Made by a program: the position numbers and the translations under genes. Positions 15,734 through 23,580 of a stretch of DNA of 32,130 nt are shown here, piece by piece. This stretch comes from Eubacteriales bacterium (GTDB lineage: Bacteria; Bacillota; Clostridia; Lachnospirales; Lachnospiraceae). Under the pieces are notes generated by a model that saw nothing but the letters and a program-made list of their open reading frames with translations, did not search any database and had not been told where the DNA came from. The stretch is taken from the NCBI GenBank assembly GCA_030526295.1, contig JAUNDA010000020.1:1-32130 (forward strand), written 5' to 3'. Each line of letters starts with the position of its first letter. Positions within the stretch are counted from its first letter, which is position 1.

Positions 15734-17086
15734 TTATTTGCCTGCTGCTGCGTTTGCTGTAGCTACGAATGCGTCAGCTGCCTCCTGTACAGGTGTGCCT
15801 GTTCCGATCTGCTGAAGCATGTTCCATGCTGCTGCTCTTGCCTCTGTCCAACCAGGAATTACGTTGTAGTAGTCACCCATGTACTGCATGAATGTACCAT
15901 ATACGCTCTTAAGCTCGTTGTCAGCGTAAGGATCAGCAACTGACTGGCGAACTGACCAGAAGCCTGATGTCTTTACAGCCTCAAGTGTGTTCTCGTCGCA
16001 AGCCCACTTGATGAATGTCTTAGCTGCATCGATCTTAGCTGCATCGCCGTTATCGAATACGCCGAAGCCCCAGATACCGCCGCAAAGCTTAACGTCTGTT
16101 CCGTTAGGTGAAGGGAATGCCATCGGGAATACCTCGAAAGAATCACCGATAACCTCTGTACGTCCAGCGTGTGTAGCTGCGTTCCAGCAGAATGCCATCT
16201 GGAGTACGCCCTGTGCGAAGAGGTCAGCCTCCTCACCACCGTTGATAGAAGCGTCGAAGTTGATACCGTTTGTGTTGTAAAGTGTCTCAAGAGCCTTTAC
16301 GTTCTCTGCAGAGTTCATTGTGTACTCTGTGTGCTCAGGGTTTGTGAATGCTCCGCCGTACATGTTGTTGTAAAGAGCACGTGTTCCCTGGTCACCACCC
16401 TGTGCTGAACAGAATACTGCACCTACGTTAGCATAACCTGCATTGTAGAGTGTATCTACAGCCTTAAGGAAGTTCTCTGTTGTCCATGTGTGTGTATCTG
16501 CGTCAACATGCTGCCAAGCACCTGTCTCCTCGAAAACAGTCTTGTTGATAGCCATGCAGTGTGCTGTCATACAAAGCGGATACTCATAGTAGTTTCCGTT
16601 TGCATCGTGACAAGCTGTCTCAACTGATGCATAGATGTCTGACTTAGCGTCTGCTGTCCAGAGATCGTTAAGAGCAACGAGCTTGCCCTTTGCACCCCAG
16701 TTAGCTACGAGACGCTCCGGTCCCTCAAGTACGATGTCAGGAGCAGCGTTTCCTTCGATAGCTGTGTTAACCTTGTCATCGCCATCTGTGTATGTAAGGT
16801 ACTCAACCTTAACTGTGATGTTCGGATACTTTGCGTTGAAGTCTGCAAGAAGCTTGTCAACAACCTCCTGCTTGCCCCAGTCACCTACCGGATATGTCCA
16901 GAGGCTGATCTCTACAGGGCCTGCTTCTGTAACTGCTGCCTGTGTCTCAGCTGCTGCCTGAGTAGCTGCCTGTGTTGCAGCCTGAGTTGCTGCTGCTGTT
17001 GTTGTGGTCTCTGTCTTCTCTACTGTACATGCGCACATTGAGAAAGCCATTACCATAGCCATTGCAAGAGCAATTAACTTTTTCAT
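15734..17086 (-). CDS. Sugar-binding lipoprotein of an ABC transporter
   Basis: 450 aa from the ATG at 17086, which has AGGAGG (complement of 17092-17097) upstream and opens a lipoprotein signal: MKKLIALAMAMVMAFSMCAC with C20 as the lipidated residue. An in-frame extension to 17152 is rejected. A Thr/Ala/Gln-rich tether (about 25-55) leads into an extracellular solute-binding family 1 domain (ISLWTYPVGDWGKQEVVDKLL, then FNAKYPNITVKVEYL and GNAAPDIV). It delivers a carbohydrate to the two permeases encoded downstream. A consensus-like promoter and RpiR-type palindrome lie upstream. The codon use is very biased, as in highly expressed genes. Confidence 0.95.
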   Translation of the reverse strand: MKKLIALAMAMVMAFSMCACTVEKTETTTTAAATQAATQAATQAAAETQAAVTEAGPVEISLWTYPVGDWGKQEVVDKLLADFNAKYPNITVKVEYLTYTDGDDKVNTAIEGNAAPDIVLEGPERLVANWGAKGKLVALNDLWTADAKSDIYASVETACHDANGNYYEYPLCMTAHCMAINKTVFEETGAWQHVDADTHTWTTENFLKAVDTLYNAGYANVGAVFCSAQGGDQGTRALYNNMYGGAFTNPEHTEYTMNSAENVKALETLYNTNGINFDASINGGEEADLFAQGVLQMAFCWNAATHAGRTEVIGDSFEVFPMAFPSPNGTDVKLCGGIWGFGVFDNGDAAKIDAAKTFIKWACDENTLEAVKTSGFWSVRQSVADPYADNELKSVYGTFMQYMGDYYNVIPGWTEARAAAWNMLQQIGTGTPVQEAADAFVATANAAAGK

Positions 17087-17201
17087 TACGATTCCTCCTA
17101 ATATTGAATTGTTTGTATGCTTTAAATGATTTTGGCTATCCGTCATAGCCACATGCCGAAGATGTCTTGTATTGATTTCGATACCTCCGACTCACAACTG
17201 C

Positions 17202-17230
17202 ATACTACGTCAAGTAAATATCAATGTCAA
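17202..17230 (-). promoter_or_regulatory. Promoter of the sugar ABC operon
   Basis: Minus strand: TTGACA (complement of 17225-17230), a 17-nt spacer and TAGTAT (complement of 17202-17207). The 5' UTR would be about 110 nt and contains the small hairpin GGCTAT/ATAGCC (17132-17148). Confidence 0.75.
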
Positions 17231-17238
17231 CAAAGAAA

Positions 17239-17253
17239 TGAAAATTATTTTCA
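17239..17253 (-). promoter_or_regulatory. Candidate RpiR operator at the sugar operon promoter
   Basis: TGAAAATTATTTTCA, a perfect 7-1-7 palindrome 8 bp upstream of the -35 box. RpiR-family regulators commonly bind TGAAA/TTTCA-type palindromes. A second, shorter one (TGAAATTTCA) lies at 17370-17379. Confidence 0.6.
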
Positions 17254-17369
17254 GAAATGGCGTGAAAAAACCGAAAATTTCCGTTTTGCACAGAAAATTA
17301 GTTTCCAAATTGTGCAATGTGCCGAAAGAAATTTTCACGAAATTCAACCGAAAAATAACGGATTGGGAC

Positions 17370-17467
17370 TGAAATTTCAAAAATAGGTACATTGTGGCTA
17401 TTTATGAACAAAAAAACAGTCCCGTGAAGGGACTGCGTTAATTAGTTGTCAATGAAAAGAATTTTCA
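17370..17467. promoter_or_regulatory. Further TGAAA/TTTCA palindromes in the 17087-17470 intergenic region
   Basis: This 384-nt gap holds no gene. Besides the promoter, main palindrome and terminator, it contains TGAAATTTCA (17370-17379) and TGAAAAGAATTTTCA (17453-17467). The region is A/T-rich with many GAAA/TTTC words, so some palindromes may be chance. Confidence 0.4.
17410..17435 (-). terminator. Terminator of the DUF624 gene
   Basis: Minus strand: CAGTCCC, loop TTCAC, GGGACTG, then TTTTTTT. It stops transcription from the DUF624 gene before the sugar operon promoter, so the two are separate units. Confidence 0.9.
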
Positions 17468-17470
17468 CAT

Positions 17471-18091
17471 TCAGTCTTTTTCCTCAGGCATGAACGGCTT
17501 GAAGACCGGCTCAATGAGCAGTGTTGAGATAAGAGATGAAAGAGCAGGAAGGAAAAACATCGGGAAAACGAACCTCATACAGAGGAATGCTGTCAACGTG
17601 TTCAGTAGTCCGAGAATAATAGTCCTCGGGAGATTTGCAAAGCCAAGAACGAAAGTATTCTTAATAAGAACTCCCGTGCTGTTGTCAAACCTTGAAAACA
17701 TCGGAAACATTAAGGAAAGGATTCCGATTAATACAACCGCAATAAAGGCAACCCCCGCAAACATAAGCATGCTTACCTGTCCATAGGCTGCCCCATTCCA
17801 GATATTTATGACCACACGTACAATAATAAAAATGAAAAGAAGAAAAATAAGTGTGGGCAAAAGACCCTTTTTCCAGTTTTCCTTAAATACATTGAGGAAA
17901 CGCTGCCAGCTGTGCTTTTCATCACACCTGAAGGCTCTGTAAACGGAATCATAGAGTGCGGCGCACGCGGTTCCCACGGTGACAACCGGAATGCATCCTA
18001 ATATCCAGAAAAGACTCAGGAAAATTACATCCGAGATCTGGGTCATTGTAATCATAAGTCCACTGTCGGGCTTTAATAAATTTCGAAACAT
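17471..18091 (-). CDS. DUF624 (YesL-like) membrane protein
   Basis: 206 aa from the ATG at 18091 (GAAGGGA 6 nt upstream on the minus strand); the extension to 18142 has no ribosome site. It has about five TM segments. The N-terminus (MFRNLLKPDSGLMITMTQISDVIFLSLFWILGC, described as residues 1-33) and the motif GTACAALYDSVYR with the DEKHSWQRFLNVFKENWKKG loop are typical of YesL/DUF624 proteins. These accompany sugar ABC transporters of CUT1 type in Firmicutes. Function is not established; a transporter accessory role is usual speculation. It is transcribed divergently from the RpiR gene. Confidence 0.9.
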   Translation of the reverse strand: MFRNLLKPDSGLMITMTQISDVIFLSLFWILGCIPVVTVGTACAALYDSVYRAFRCDEKHSWQRFLNVFKENWKKGLLPTLIFLLFIFIIVRVVINIWNGAAYGQVSMLMFAGVAFIAVVLIGILSLMFPMFSRFDNSTGVLIKNTFVLGFANLPRTIILGLLNTLTAFLCMRFVFPMFFLPALSSLISTLLIEPVFKPFMPEEKD

Positions 18092-18161
18092 TGTGACTCC
18101 CTTCTTTTGGGGTATTGTATTACAGTTTTTTAGTTGTGTCATTAATTATCCTTAAAAGACG

Positions 18162-18173
18162 GAAAAATTTTTC
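18162..18173. promoter_or_regulatory. Candidate RpiR operator between DUF624 and the RpiR gene
   Basis: GAAAAATTTTTC, a perfect 12-bp palindrome flanked by GACG (18158-18161) and CGTC (18177-18180). It lies 16 bp upstream of the RpiR -35 box and over the likely promoter of the divergent DUF624 gene. Confidence 0.55.
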
Positions 18174-18189
18174 AATCGTCAAATTTTTC

Positions 18190-18218
18190 TTGAAATAGTT
18201 TTCGGCCACTGTTATGAT
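18190..18218 (+). promoter_or_regulatory. Promoter of the RpiR gene
   Basis: TTGAAA (18190-18195), a 17-nt spacer and TATGAT (18213-18218), about 100 nt before the start codon. Confidence 0.7.
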
Positions 18219-18317
18219 ATTTTCTATTGAAATATGTGCCGGAATTTCTGCCGGTTAATCAAATGCGTTTTGTATTATTACAGTCATGTTTCAAAATATA
18301 TTAAAGGAGACACACTT

Positions 18318-19169
18318 ATGAACGAACAAAACATCGATATTCTTGAGCGCATCGGTGCCTCCTATTACCAGCTGACGGGGGCGGAGAGAAGAGTAGCCGA
18401 CTATGTGCTTAAAAACAACTCCCAGGTACAGTATATGTCAATCACACAGCTGGCTGATGAGTGCGGTGTAGCTGAGGCGACTGTGTCAAGATTTTGCAGA
18501 CGTCTTAAACTGAAGGGCTTCAATGCCTTTAAAATCGAGCTTGCCAGAAGATCTGCTGCTCCGATTCCAAAGGAAGAGGAACCACTGTCAATGGATACCC
18601 TTGCCGGAAGATTACAGGAATCAGGCAGAATGGCAACTGATGCGGTAAAGCAGACGCTTGACCTGATGGACCTTGATTTAATAACAAAGGCTGTTGAGAT
18701 GATTGAAGCAGCTCCGTCTGTTCTTTGTATCGGTTCAGGCGGTTCAATGATTATGGCTTCGGAATGCTCACACCAGTTTTCCACGGTAACAAGTAAGTTT
18801 TCAGCAGTTTCTGATGCACATATGCAGAGTCTCGCAGTTGCAACAATGGATGCAAACGGGGTTATCATTCAGTTTTCATATTCGGGCGCTACAACAAACG
18901 GACTTCAGGTTCTCGAGCTCGCACGTCAGCGTGGCATTAAGATCATACTTGTAACACGCTTTGAAAAGTCACCTGCTGCAAAGCTTGCCGATGTTGTGCT
19001 TCGCTGTGGTTCAAATGAGAGCCCGTTCCAGTTTGGTTCAGTTCAGGCGAAGGTTGCCCAGCTTGTTGTTATTGATGCCCTTTTCCAGGAATACTGCCTG
19101 AGAAACCGTGAGAGCTGTGAGGAGTGCATTCAGTCAATTGCTTCAGCTCTTTCAGTGATGCATGTCTGA
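18318..19169 (+). CDS. MurR/RpiR-family transcriptional regulator (HTH plus SIS)
   Basis: 283 aa from the ATG at 18318 (AAAGGAG 10 nt upstream); an in-frame extension to 18234 would cover part of the leader. The N-terminal HTH_6 domain (1-77) includes the hallmark LTGAERRVADYVLKN, then SITQLADECGVAEATVSRFCRRLKLKGFNAFK (described as residues 41-72). The C-terminal SIS domain (about 125-255) includes CIGSGGS (137-143) and FSYSGATTNG. It binds a phosphosugar and likely controls the divergent sugar uptake genes. Palindromes of TGAAA/TTTCA type near both promoters support this. The CLC channel gene follows after 16 nt and is probably co-transcribed. Confidence 0.95.
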   Translation: MNEQNIDILERIGASYYQLTGAERRVADYVLKNNSQVQYMSITQLADECGVAEATVSRFCRRLKLKGFNAFKIELARRSAAPIPKEEEPLSMDTLAGRLQESGRMATDAVKQTLDLMDLDLITKAVEMIEAAPSVLCIGSGGSMIMASECSHQFSTVTSKFSAVSDAHMQSLAVATMDANGVIIQFSYSGATTNGLQVLELARQRGIKIILVTRFEKSPAAKLADVVLRCGSNESPFQFGSVQAKVAQLVVIDALFQEYCLRNRESCEECIQSIASALSVMHV

Positions 19170-19185
19170 TTAGGAAAGAAAAGTA

Positions 19186-20442
19186 ATGTCAGTTTGTGGA
19201 AAATTTAAATATGTAACCGATTACAGCGTCTCATTTTTAAAATGGGCGCTGTTTGGCATTGTGATGGGAGTACTGGGCGGAATTCTCGGTGCGCTTTTTC
19301 ATCATACCCTTCATTTTGTGACAATGCTTCGTGCAGGAAACCCGTGGCTTATATTTCTGCTTCCAATAGGCGGTCTCCTGACCATTGCACTTTACAGGGT
19401 GCTTAAGCTTAGCGGCAACAAGGGCACAAACGAGATTATCGATGCAACGCTTGAGGGCAGCTTCGTAAGTCCCGCAGTTGCACCTGCGATATTTGTTTCG
19501 ACAGCCATGACGCATCTTTTCGGAGGAAGCGCGGGACGCGAGGGTGCGGCCCTTCAGCTTGGCGGCTCAATGGCTTCGCTTGTGGCAAGGTTATTAAGGC
19601 TTAATACAAACGAGAGAAAGACTCTTGTCATGGCAGGAATGAGTGCTGTGTTTGCGGGCCTTTTCGGTACGCCTCTTACGGCAATGCTTTTCTGTATGGA
19701 GTTCGTTTCAGTTGGAACTGTTTTTTCGCCGGCACTGCTTCCGTGTTTCCTTTCATCCTATATTGCATCACGCGTATCAGGAATGTTCGGGGTACATCCG
19801 GAGCAGCATATACTTAATACGGTATTTGCTCTTGATTTGACAAATGCCGTGCCATACCTTCTCCTTGCTGTTGGAATCGCAATCCTTGGAATTTTCATGT
19901 GCTTTTTCTTCCATGAGGCTGAGCATGTGGCAAAGAAGCTTATTTCGAACCAGTGGATTCGCATTGTCATCGGAGGAGCTATAATCATCGGAATGACCAT
20001 GGTAGCTGGAAACCAGCGCTTTAACGGTGCCGGAATGGATATGGCGCTTGCGGCAGTTTCGGGTAATGCCGAGTGGTATTCATTCATTCTTAAGCTGCTT
20101 TTTACAGCTGTAACGCTTGCAGCAGGCTTTAAGGGAGGAGAGATTGTTCCCACCTTCTGTATCGGGGCAACCTTTGGCTGTGTATTCGGAGGTCTTCTTG
20201 GTCTTGACCCGGGCTTTGCGGGAGCACTGGGGCTTATCGGCCTTTTCTGCTGCGTAACAAATTCCCCGATTACCTCAATTGTATTAAGCATTGAAATGTT
20301 TGGAGGCACAAATGTATATTTGTTTGGCCTCATATGTGTAATATGCTTCGTACTTTCGGGAAACTCCGGCCTATATGCCAGCCAGATTATCCAGTTTGAC
20401 AAGATGCACTTTGCATCAAAGCGTAGTATGGAGGATGACTGA
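19186..20442 (+). CDS. CLC-family anion channel/antiporter, fluoride-branch-like
   Basis: 418 aa, polytopic. The gating glutamate motif is GREG (G117-R118-E119-G120) followed by AALQLGG. The third motif is GFKGGEIVPTF (314-324), and the N-terminal selectivity position reads GTNEI (80-84) where chloride CLCs have GSGIP. These variants match the CLC-F clade as I know it (GREGTAVQ, GGEVTPLF and GNNLI-like), so fluoride/proton antiport is more likely than chloride transport. The C-terminal PITSIVLSIEMFGG also fits. It starts 16 nt after the RpiR gene (ribosome site AGGAAAG). No fluoride riboswitch lies immediately upstream. Confidence 0.88.
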   Translation: MSVCGKFKYVTDYSVSFLKWALFGIVMGVLGGILGALFHHTLHFVTMLRAGNPWLIFLLPIGGLLTIALYRVLKLSGNKGTNEIIDATLEGSFVSPAVAPAIFVSTAMTHLFGGSAGREGAALQLGGSMASLVARLLRLNTNERKTLVMAGMSAVFAGLFGTPLTAMLFCMEFVSVGTVFSPALLPCFLSSYIASRVSGMFGVHPEQHILNTVFALDLTNAVPYLLLAVGIAILGIFMCFFFHEAEHVAKKLISNQWIRIVIGGAIIIGMTMVAGNQRFNGAGMDMALAAVSGNAEWYSFILKLLFTAVTLAAGFKGGEIVPTFCIGATFGCVFGGLLGLDPGFAGALGLIGLFCCVTNSPITSIVLSIEMFGGTNVYLFGLICVICFVLSGNSGLYASQIIQFDKMHFASKRSMEDD

Positions 20443-20537
20443 GATAAGGGATGATACCCGTTGAAATGGCTATATGACGATTGATGGAAGCCGGTAAACA
20501 AAAACACAAAAGTATAGGAATGATTTAAAAACACAAA

Positions 20538-20580
20538 ACCGCCAATTCACAGAAATTGAAGTGAAAGGGCGGTTCTTTTA
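20538..20580. terminator. Bidirectional terminator between the CLC gene and the aminotransferase operon
   Basis: ACCGCC (20538-20543) and TTCAC (20546-20550) pair with GTGAA (20561-20565) and GGCGGT (20568-20573), followed by TCTTTT. The minus strand reads out into TTTTGTGTTTTT. The rest of 20443-20675 holds no gene that I can support. Confidence 0.88.
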
Positions 20581-20675
20581 TTGTCTATATATAGTAATTC
20601 AGAAGCTTATGTCATAGGCCGAAGGCTGAATGTAGAAGACTTTGGGCAGCTATATTGCCTGGGGGCCCATTCCTG

Positions 20676-21863
20676 TCATTTCTGTTCCTCCAGAAGTTCA
20701 GCCATTTTCCCAAGTCTATTAAGTGCCTCGTCAAGTGTGCTTTGCTGCCTAGCGAAGTGAAGACGTATGAGGTTATTTACAGGCTCACGGAAAAAGCTTG
20801 AACCTGGGACTGCGGCAACTCCTATGTTCTTTATCATCCATTCACAGAACTCAAGGTCTGAATAGCCCTTAAACTGCGGCAGCTTCAGGAAGTCGCTTAT
20901 GTCAAGCATTACAAAATATGTTCCCTGTGGCTCGTTATGCTTAAGGCCGATGCCATCGAGTCCTTTTAGGAAATAGTTTCGCTTTTTGGTATAGAGCTTA
21001 TTAAGGTCCTCATAGTAGGACTCTGGAAAGCTAAGCCCCACGGCGGCTGCCTCCTGAAGTGGTGCCGCTGCGCCTACCGTAAGGAAGTCGTGAACCTTCT
21101 TTGCATTCTCAATCACCCATTCGGGACCGCATAAATACCCAAGCCTCCAGCCTGTGATGGAGTAGGTTTTGGACAGTGAATTACAGGTAATCGTATTTTC
21201 AAACATTCCCGGAAGTGAGGCCATTGCCGTATGCACATTTGGTGCATAGACCATATGCTCATAAACCTCGTCAGTGATTACAAACGCATCATATTTAAGT
21301 GCAAGGCTGCCTATTTCAGCAAGCTCCTCCCTTGAAAATACCTTGCCACACGGGTTTGACGGATTACATATGATTATTGCCTTTGCACCGCTCTTAAAGC
21401 CGTCCTCGATAAGCCTTATATCAAAGTTATATTCAGGTGGCACAAGCGGGATGTATATCGGGTCGGCACCTGACAAAATTGCATCGGCACCATAGTTTTC
21501 ATAAAATGGCGAGAATACCATTACCCTGTCGCCGGGGTTACAGACTGTCATCATCGCCGCCATCATGGCCTCGGTTCCGCCGCAAGTAATGCAAAGCTCT
21601 GTTTCTGGGTTTATTTTCCTGCCAAGTGTCCTTGATACCTTTCCTGCGAGTGCTTCCCTAAAGTTAGGGGCCCCGAAGGTGACGGAATACTGGTGTGGGC
21701 CTGCGTAGGCTACCTTTGCGAGTGCGTCAAGAAGCTCCCTCGGCGGATCAAAGTCAGGAAATCCCTGCGAGAGATTTATGGCATCGTATTCATCGCTAAT
21801 TCTCGTCATTCTCCTAATAACAGAATCTGTAAATGTATTTACCCTGTCGCTTAATTTAGGCAT
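20676..21863 (-). CDS. PLP-dependent aminotransferase, class I/II fold
   Basis: 395 aa of aspartate aminotransferase fold type I. The PLP lysine K232 lies in NSLSKTYSITGWRLG, with N170 (NPSNPCG), D198 and Y201 (ITDEVYEH), R240, and a C-terminal RLHFAR arginine for the substrate carboxylate. The opening NLSQGFPDFDPP with the motif GPHQYSVTFGAPNFREA resembles methionine/kynurenine-type aminotransferases (YbdL-like). The exact substrate is unknown. It has a strong ribosome site (AAAAGGAG). It is the second gene of a two-gene operon, 59 nt after the other aminotransferase. Confidence 0.93.
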   Translation of the reverse strand: MPKLSDRVNTFTDSVIRRMTRISDEYDAINLSQGFPDFDPPRELLDALAKVAYAGPHQYSVTFGAPNFREALAGKVSRTLGRKINPETELCITCGGTEAMMAAMMTVCNPGDRVMVFSPFYENYGADAILSGADPIYIPLVPPEYNFDIRLIEDGFKSGAKAIIICNPSNPCGKVFSREELAEIGSLALKYDAFVITDEVYEHMVYAPNVHTAMASLPGMFENTITCNSLSKTYSITGWRLGYLCGPEWVIENAKKVHDFLTVGAAAPLQEAAAVGLSFPESYYEDLNKLYTKKRNYFLKGLDGIGLKHNEPQGTYFVMLDISDFLKLPQFKGYSDLEFCEWMIKNIGVAAVPGSSFFREPVNNLIRLHFARQQSTLDEALNRLGKMAELLEEQK

Positions 21864-21922
21864 TTTGATTCTCCTTTTGCTTTTTGGCTGGTTTTTGTAA
21901 TGGATATCTGATTACTGTCGGA

Positions 21923-23050
21923 TTATTTAGTCTTTATTTTTATGAATTCGCTTATTGCATTAAGCCCGTTTATGAGGTCCTCTTTTCCGTATGCATATCC
22001 TATACGCATGCTGTGGGGCTCCTCGAAGCAGTCTCCCGGAGTTACGAAGGCACCCGTTGCCTTGTACATTTCCTCACAGAATTCATATGAGGGTATGTCA
22101 AGGTCGTAATAAACAAGGGCGGTTGTTCCAGCCTGTGGCTTTACGTAGCTTACATGCGGCTCGCTGTTTACCCATTCATCAAGGATTACGAGGTTTTCTC
22201 GTACTATGGAACAGCTTCTATTAAGAGTCTTGTCCTTATGTTTGAGTGCCACTGCGGCAAGCATTTCATCAAAGACGCCGCAGCTTATGAGGTTATAGTC
22301 GCGGTGCGAAAGAAATGACTTTACGGCAGCCTTGTCTCGGGTTGCAATCCATCCAAGCCTTATTCCTGCAAGAGAGAAGACCTTTGACATGCTTCCAACA
22401 GAAATTCCCTTGTCATAAAGGTCTGCTACAGAAGGACACCACTCATCGGTTTGGGATAGGTGGCGGTAAACCTCATCGCAGAGAATCCATGCACCTACGG
22501 ATTTTGCAATCTCAATAATTTCCTTAAGGAGTGACTCAGGCATCAGCGCACCCGTCGGGTTATTTGGGTTATTGATGCATATCATTTTTGTGCCTGGTGT
22601 TACAAGCTTTTTAAGTTCTTCAAGGTCAGGAAGGTAGTTGTTTTCCTTCTTTAGCTTAAGAATCTGCATATCGGCACCATATGACTTTGGAATTGAGTAA
22701 AGCTGCTGGTATGTCGGCATGATGCTTACCACGCGGTCTCCCTTGGAAATGAGAGAATAAAAGACATGGTGGTTGGCACCCGATGCACCGTGTGTAGGCA
22801 CGATGTTTTCGATTCCCATCGTTTTGTAAAGACTGCAGACCCCCTCACGGAATTCGGGAAGACCCTCGATGTCACCGTAGCTAAGTCTCTTTTCGCAAAG
22901 CTTCTTTAAGAAGGTGTCCTTATCCTCACCTGTCAGATCAAAAAGCTGATTCATATTTATCGAATCCACACATGTTTCGGCGATGTTGTATTTTGCACCC
23001 ACCTCCCATGCGTTCATCCATTCCTCTACCTTAAAAGGATCAATATACAT
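21923..23050 (-). CDS. PLP-dependent aminotransferase, class I/II fold, second paralog
   Basis: 375 aa. The PLP lysine K223 lies in SMSKVFSLAGIRLGW, with N164 in NNPNNPTG, D192 and Y195 (CDEVYRH) and R231. It has little similarity to the downstream enzyme outside these motifs. The N-terminus (FKVEEWMNAWEVGAKYNIAET) resembles a group of aminotransferases annotated only generally or near capreomycidine synthase, so the substrate is open. Start GGGAGG (complement of 23059-23064). It lies about 200 nt after a perfect promoter, behind a structured leader with an intrinsic terminator that may regulate both genes. Confidence 0.92.
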   Translation of the reverse strand: MYIDPFKVEEWMNAWEVGAKYNIAETCVDSINMNQLFDLTGEDKDTFLKKLCEKRLSYGDIEGLPEFREGVCSLYKTMGIENIVPTHGASGANHHVFYSLISKGDRVVSIMPTYQQLYSIPKSYGADMQILKLKKENNYLPDLEELKKLVTPGTKMICINNPNNPTGALMPESLLKEIIEIAKSVGAWILCDEVYRHLSQTDEWCPSVADLYDKGISVGSMSKVFSLAGIRLGWIATRDKAAVKSFLSHRDYNLISCGVFDEMLAAVALKHKDKTLNRSCSIVRENLVILDEWVNSEPHVSYVKPQAGTTALVYYDLDIPSYEFCEEMYKATGAFVTPGDCFEEPHSMRIGYAYGKEDLINGLNAISEFIKIKTK

Positions 23051-23138
23051 CGTTATTACCTCCCATCATTTTAAGTCAAGCTGCAGCCAGACTGGTACGG
23101 TTAAGGCTGTGATTAATTGTTGTTTTACCCTTATAAAC

Positions 23139-23250
23139 AAAAAAGATATTCAGAATCTGCCTTATAACATGCACTGCATGCCGTACCTACGGTAGATTCG
23201 GAATACCTTTTTCCCCTCACCCGGTGGTGAGGAAGGTTACTAATCAAGTT
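23139..23250 (-). promoter_or_regulatory. Structured leader with attenuator-like terminator upstream of the aminotransferase operon
   Basis: On the minus strand the leader folds as follows. The first hairpin is CCTCACC/GGTGAGG (23215-23221, 23226-23232). A 14-bp stem with one mismatch follows (23194-23207 with 23145-23158), enclosing two small hairpins CCGTA/TACGG (23181-23192) and CATGC/GCATG (23168-23180). TTTTTT comes directly after (23139-23144). The last stem with the T-run is an intrinsic terminator about 90 nt before the start codon. It matches no riboswitch or T-box consensus I know: there is no AGGGTGG-type T-box sequence. Confidence 0.6.
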
Positions 23251-23256
23251 GCCCCC

Positions 23257-23285
23257 ATTATATGCATCCCCACACTGTTTGTCAA
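23257..23285 (-). promoter_or_regulatory. Consensus promoter of the aminotransferase operon
   Basis: Minus strand: TTGACA (complement of 23280-23285), a 17-nt spacer and TATAAT (complement of 23257-23262). A palindrome TATTAC-N7-GTAATA (23293-23311) sits 7 bp upstream of the -35 and may be a regulator site. Confidence 0.9.
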
Positions 23286-23580
23286 GAATAAATATTACAA
23301 TAATGGTAATAAATATGAATTACTAATAATGCGCCCCGCACACTTCTGAAGGTTGCAGGAGATGGCAGAAAAAAATACAGACAAGCAGCCCTGCGACACT
23401 TCACAAGAAGAGAAATACTATGGTAAAATAACTCTGTATTGTGCCCCATTAGTATGGGGGATTTTGAACATGGATTAAACTGTCTGCAGTAGCGGCGGAT
23501 TGTAAATGGATTGATTTTAAACTGAATTGCCTGTGAATGATTGAAAGACAGGAAAATCAGTTAACTAAGGGGATATTCTG
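23286..23580 (+). other. Intergenic region before the hybrid kinase, with a leader hairpin
   Basis: The 23051-23580 gap holds no gene. Its right part has a possible plus-strand promoter (TTCACA at 23400-23405, 18-nt spacer, TAAAAT at 23424-23429). It also has a hairpin CCCCAT/ATGGGG with loop TAGT (23444-23459), followed by GATTTTG, in what would be the kinase leader. The promoter match is moderate. Confidence 0.4.

Noticed and set aside
17200..17400. Protein-coding region on the plus strand (open frames at 17126-17386)
   Set aside because: A/T-rich, Lys/Phe-biased translation, no ribosome site, and overlaps a good minus-strand promoter.
19170..19185. Fluoride riboswitch before the CLC gene
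   Set aside because: Only 16 nt separate it from the RpiR gene, too little for the aptamer.
20443..20675. Gene in the gap between the CLC gene and aminotransferase
   Set aside because: Only short unsupported frames; the region contains a bidirectional terminator.
23139..23250. T-box riboswitch
   Set aside because: No T-box sequence (AGGGTGG...ACCGCG type) or specifier-loop arrangement could be seen, though position before amino-acid genes fits.
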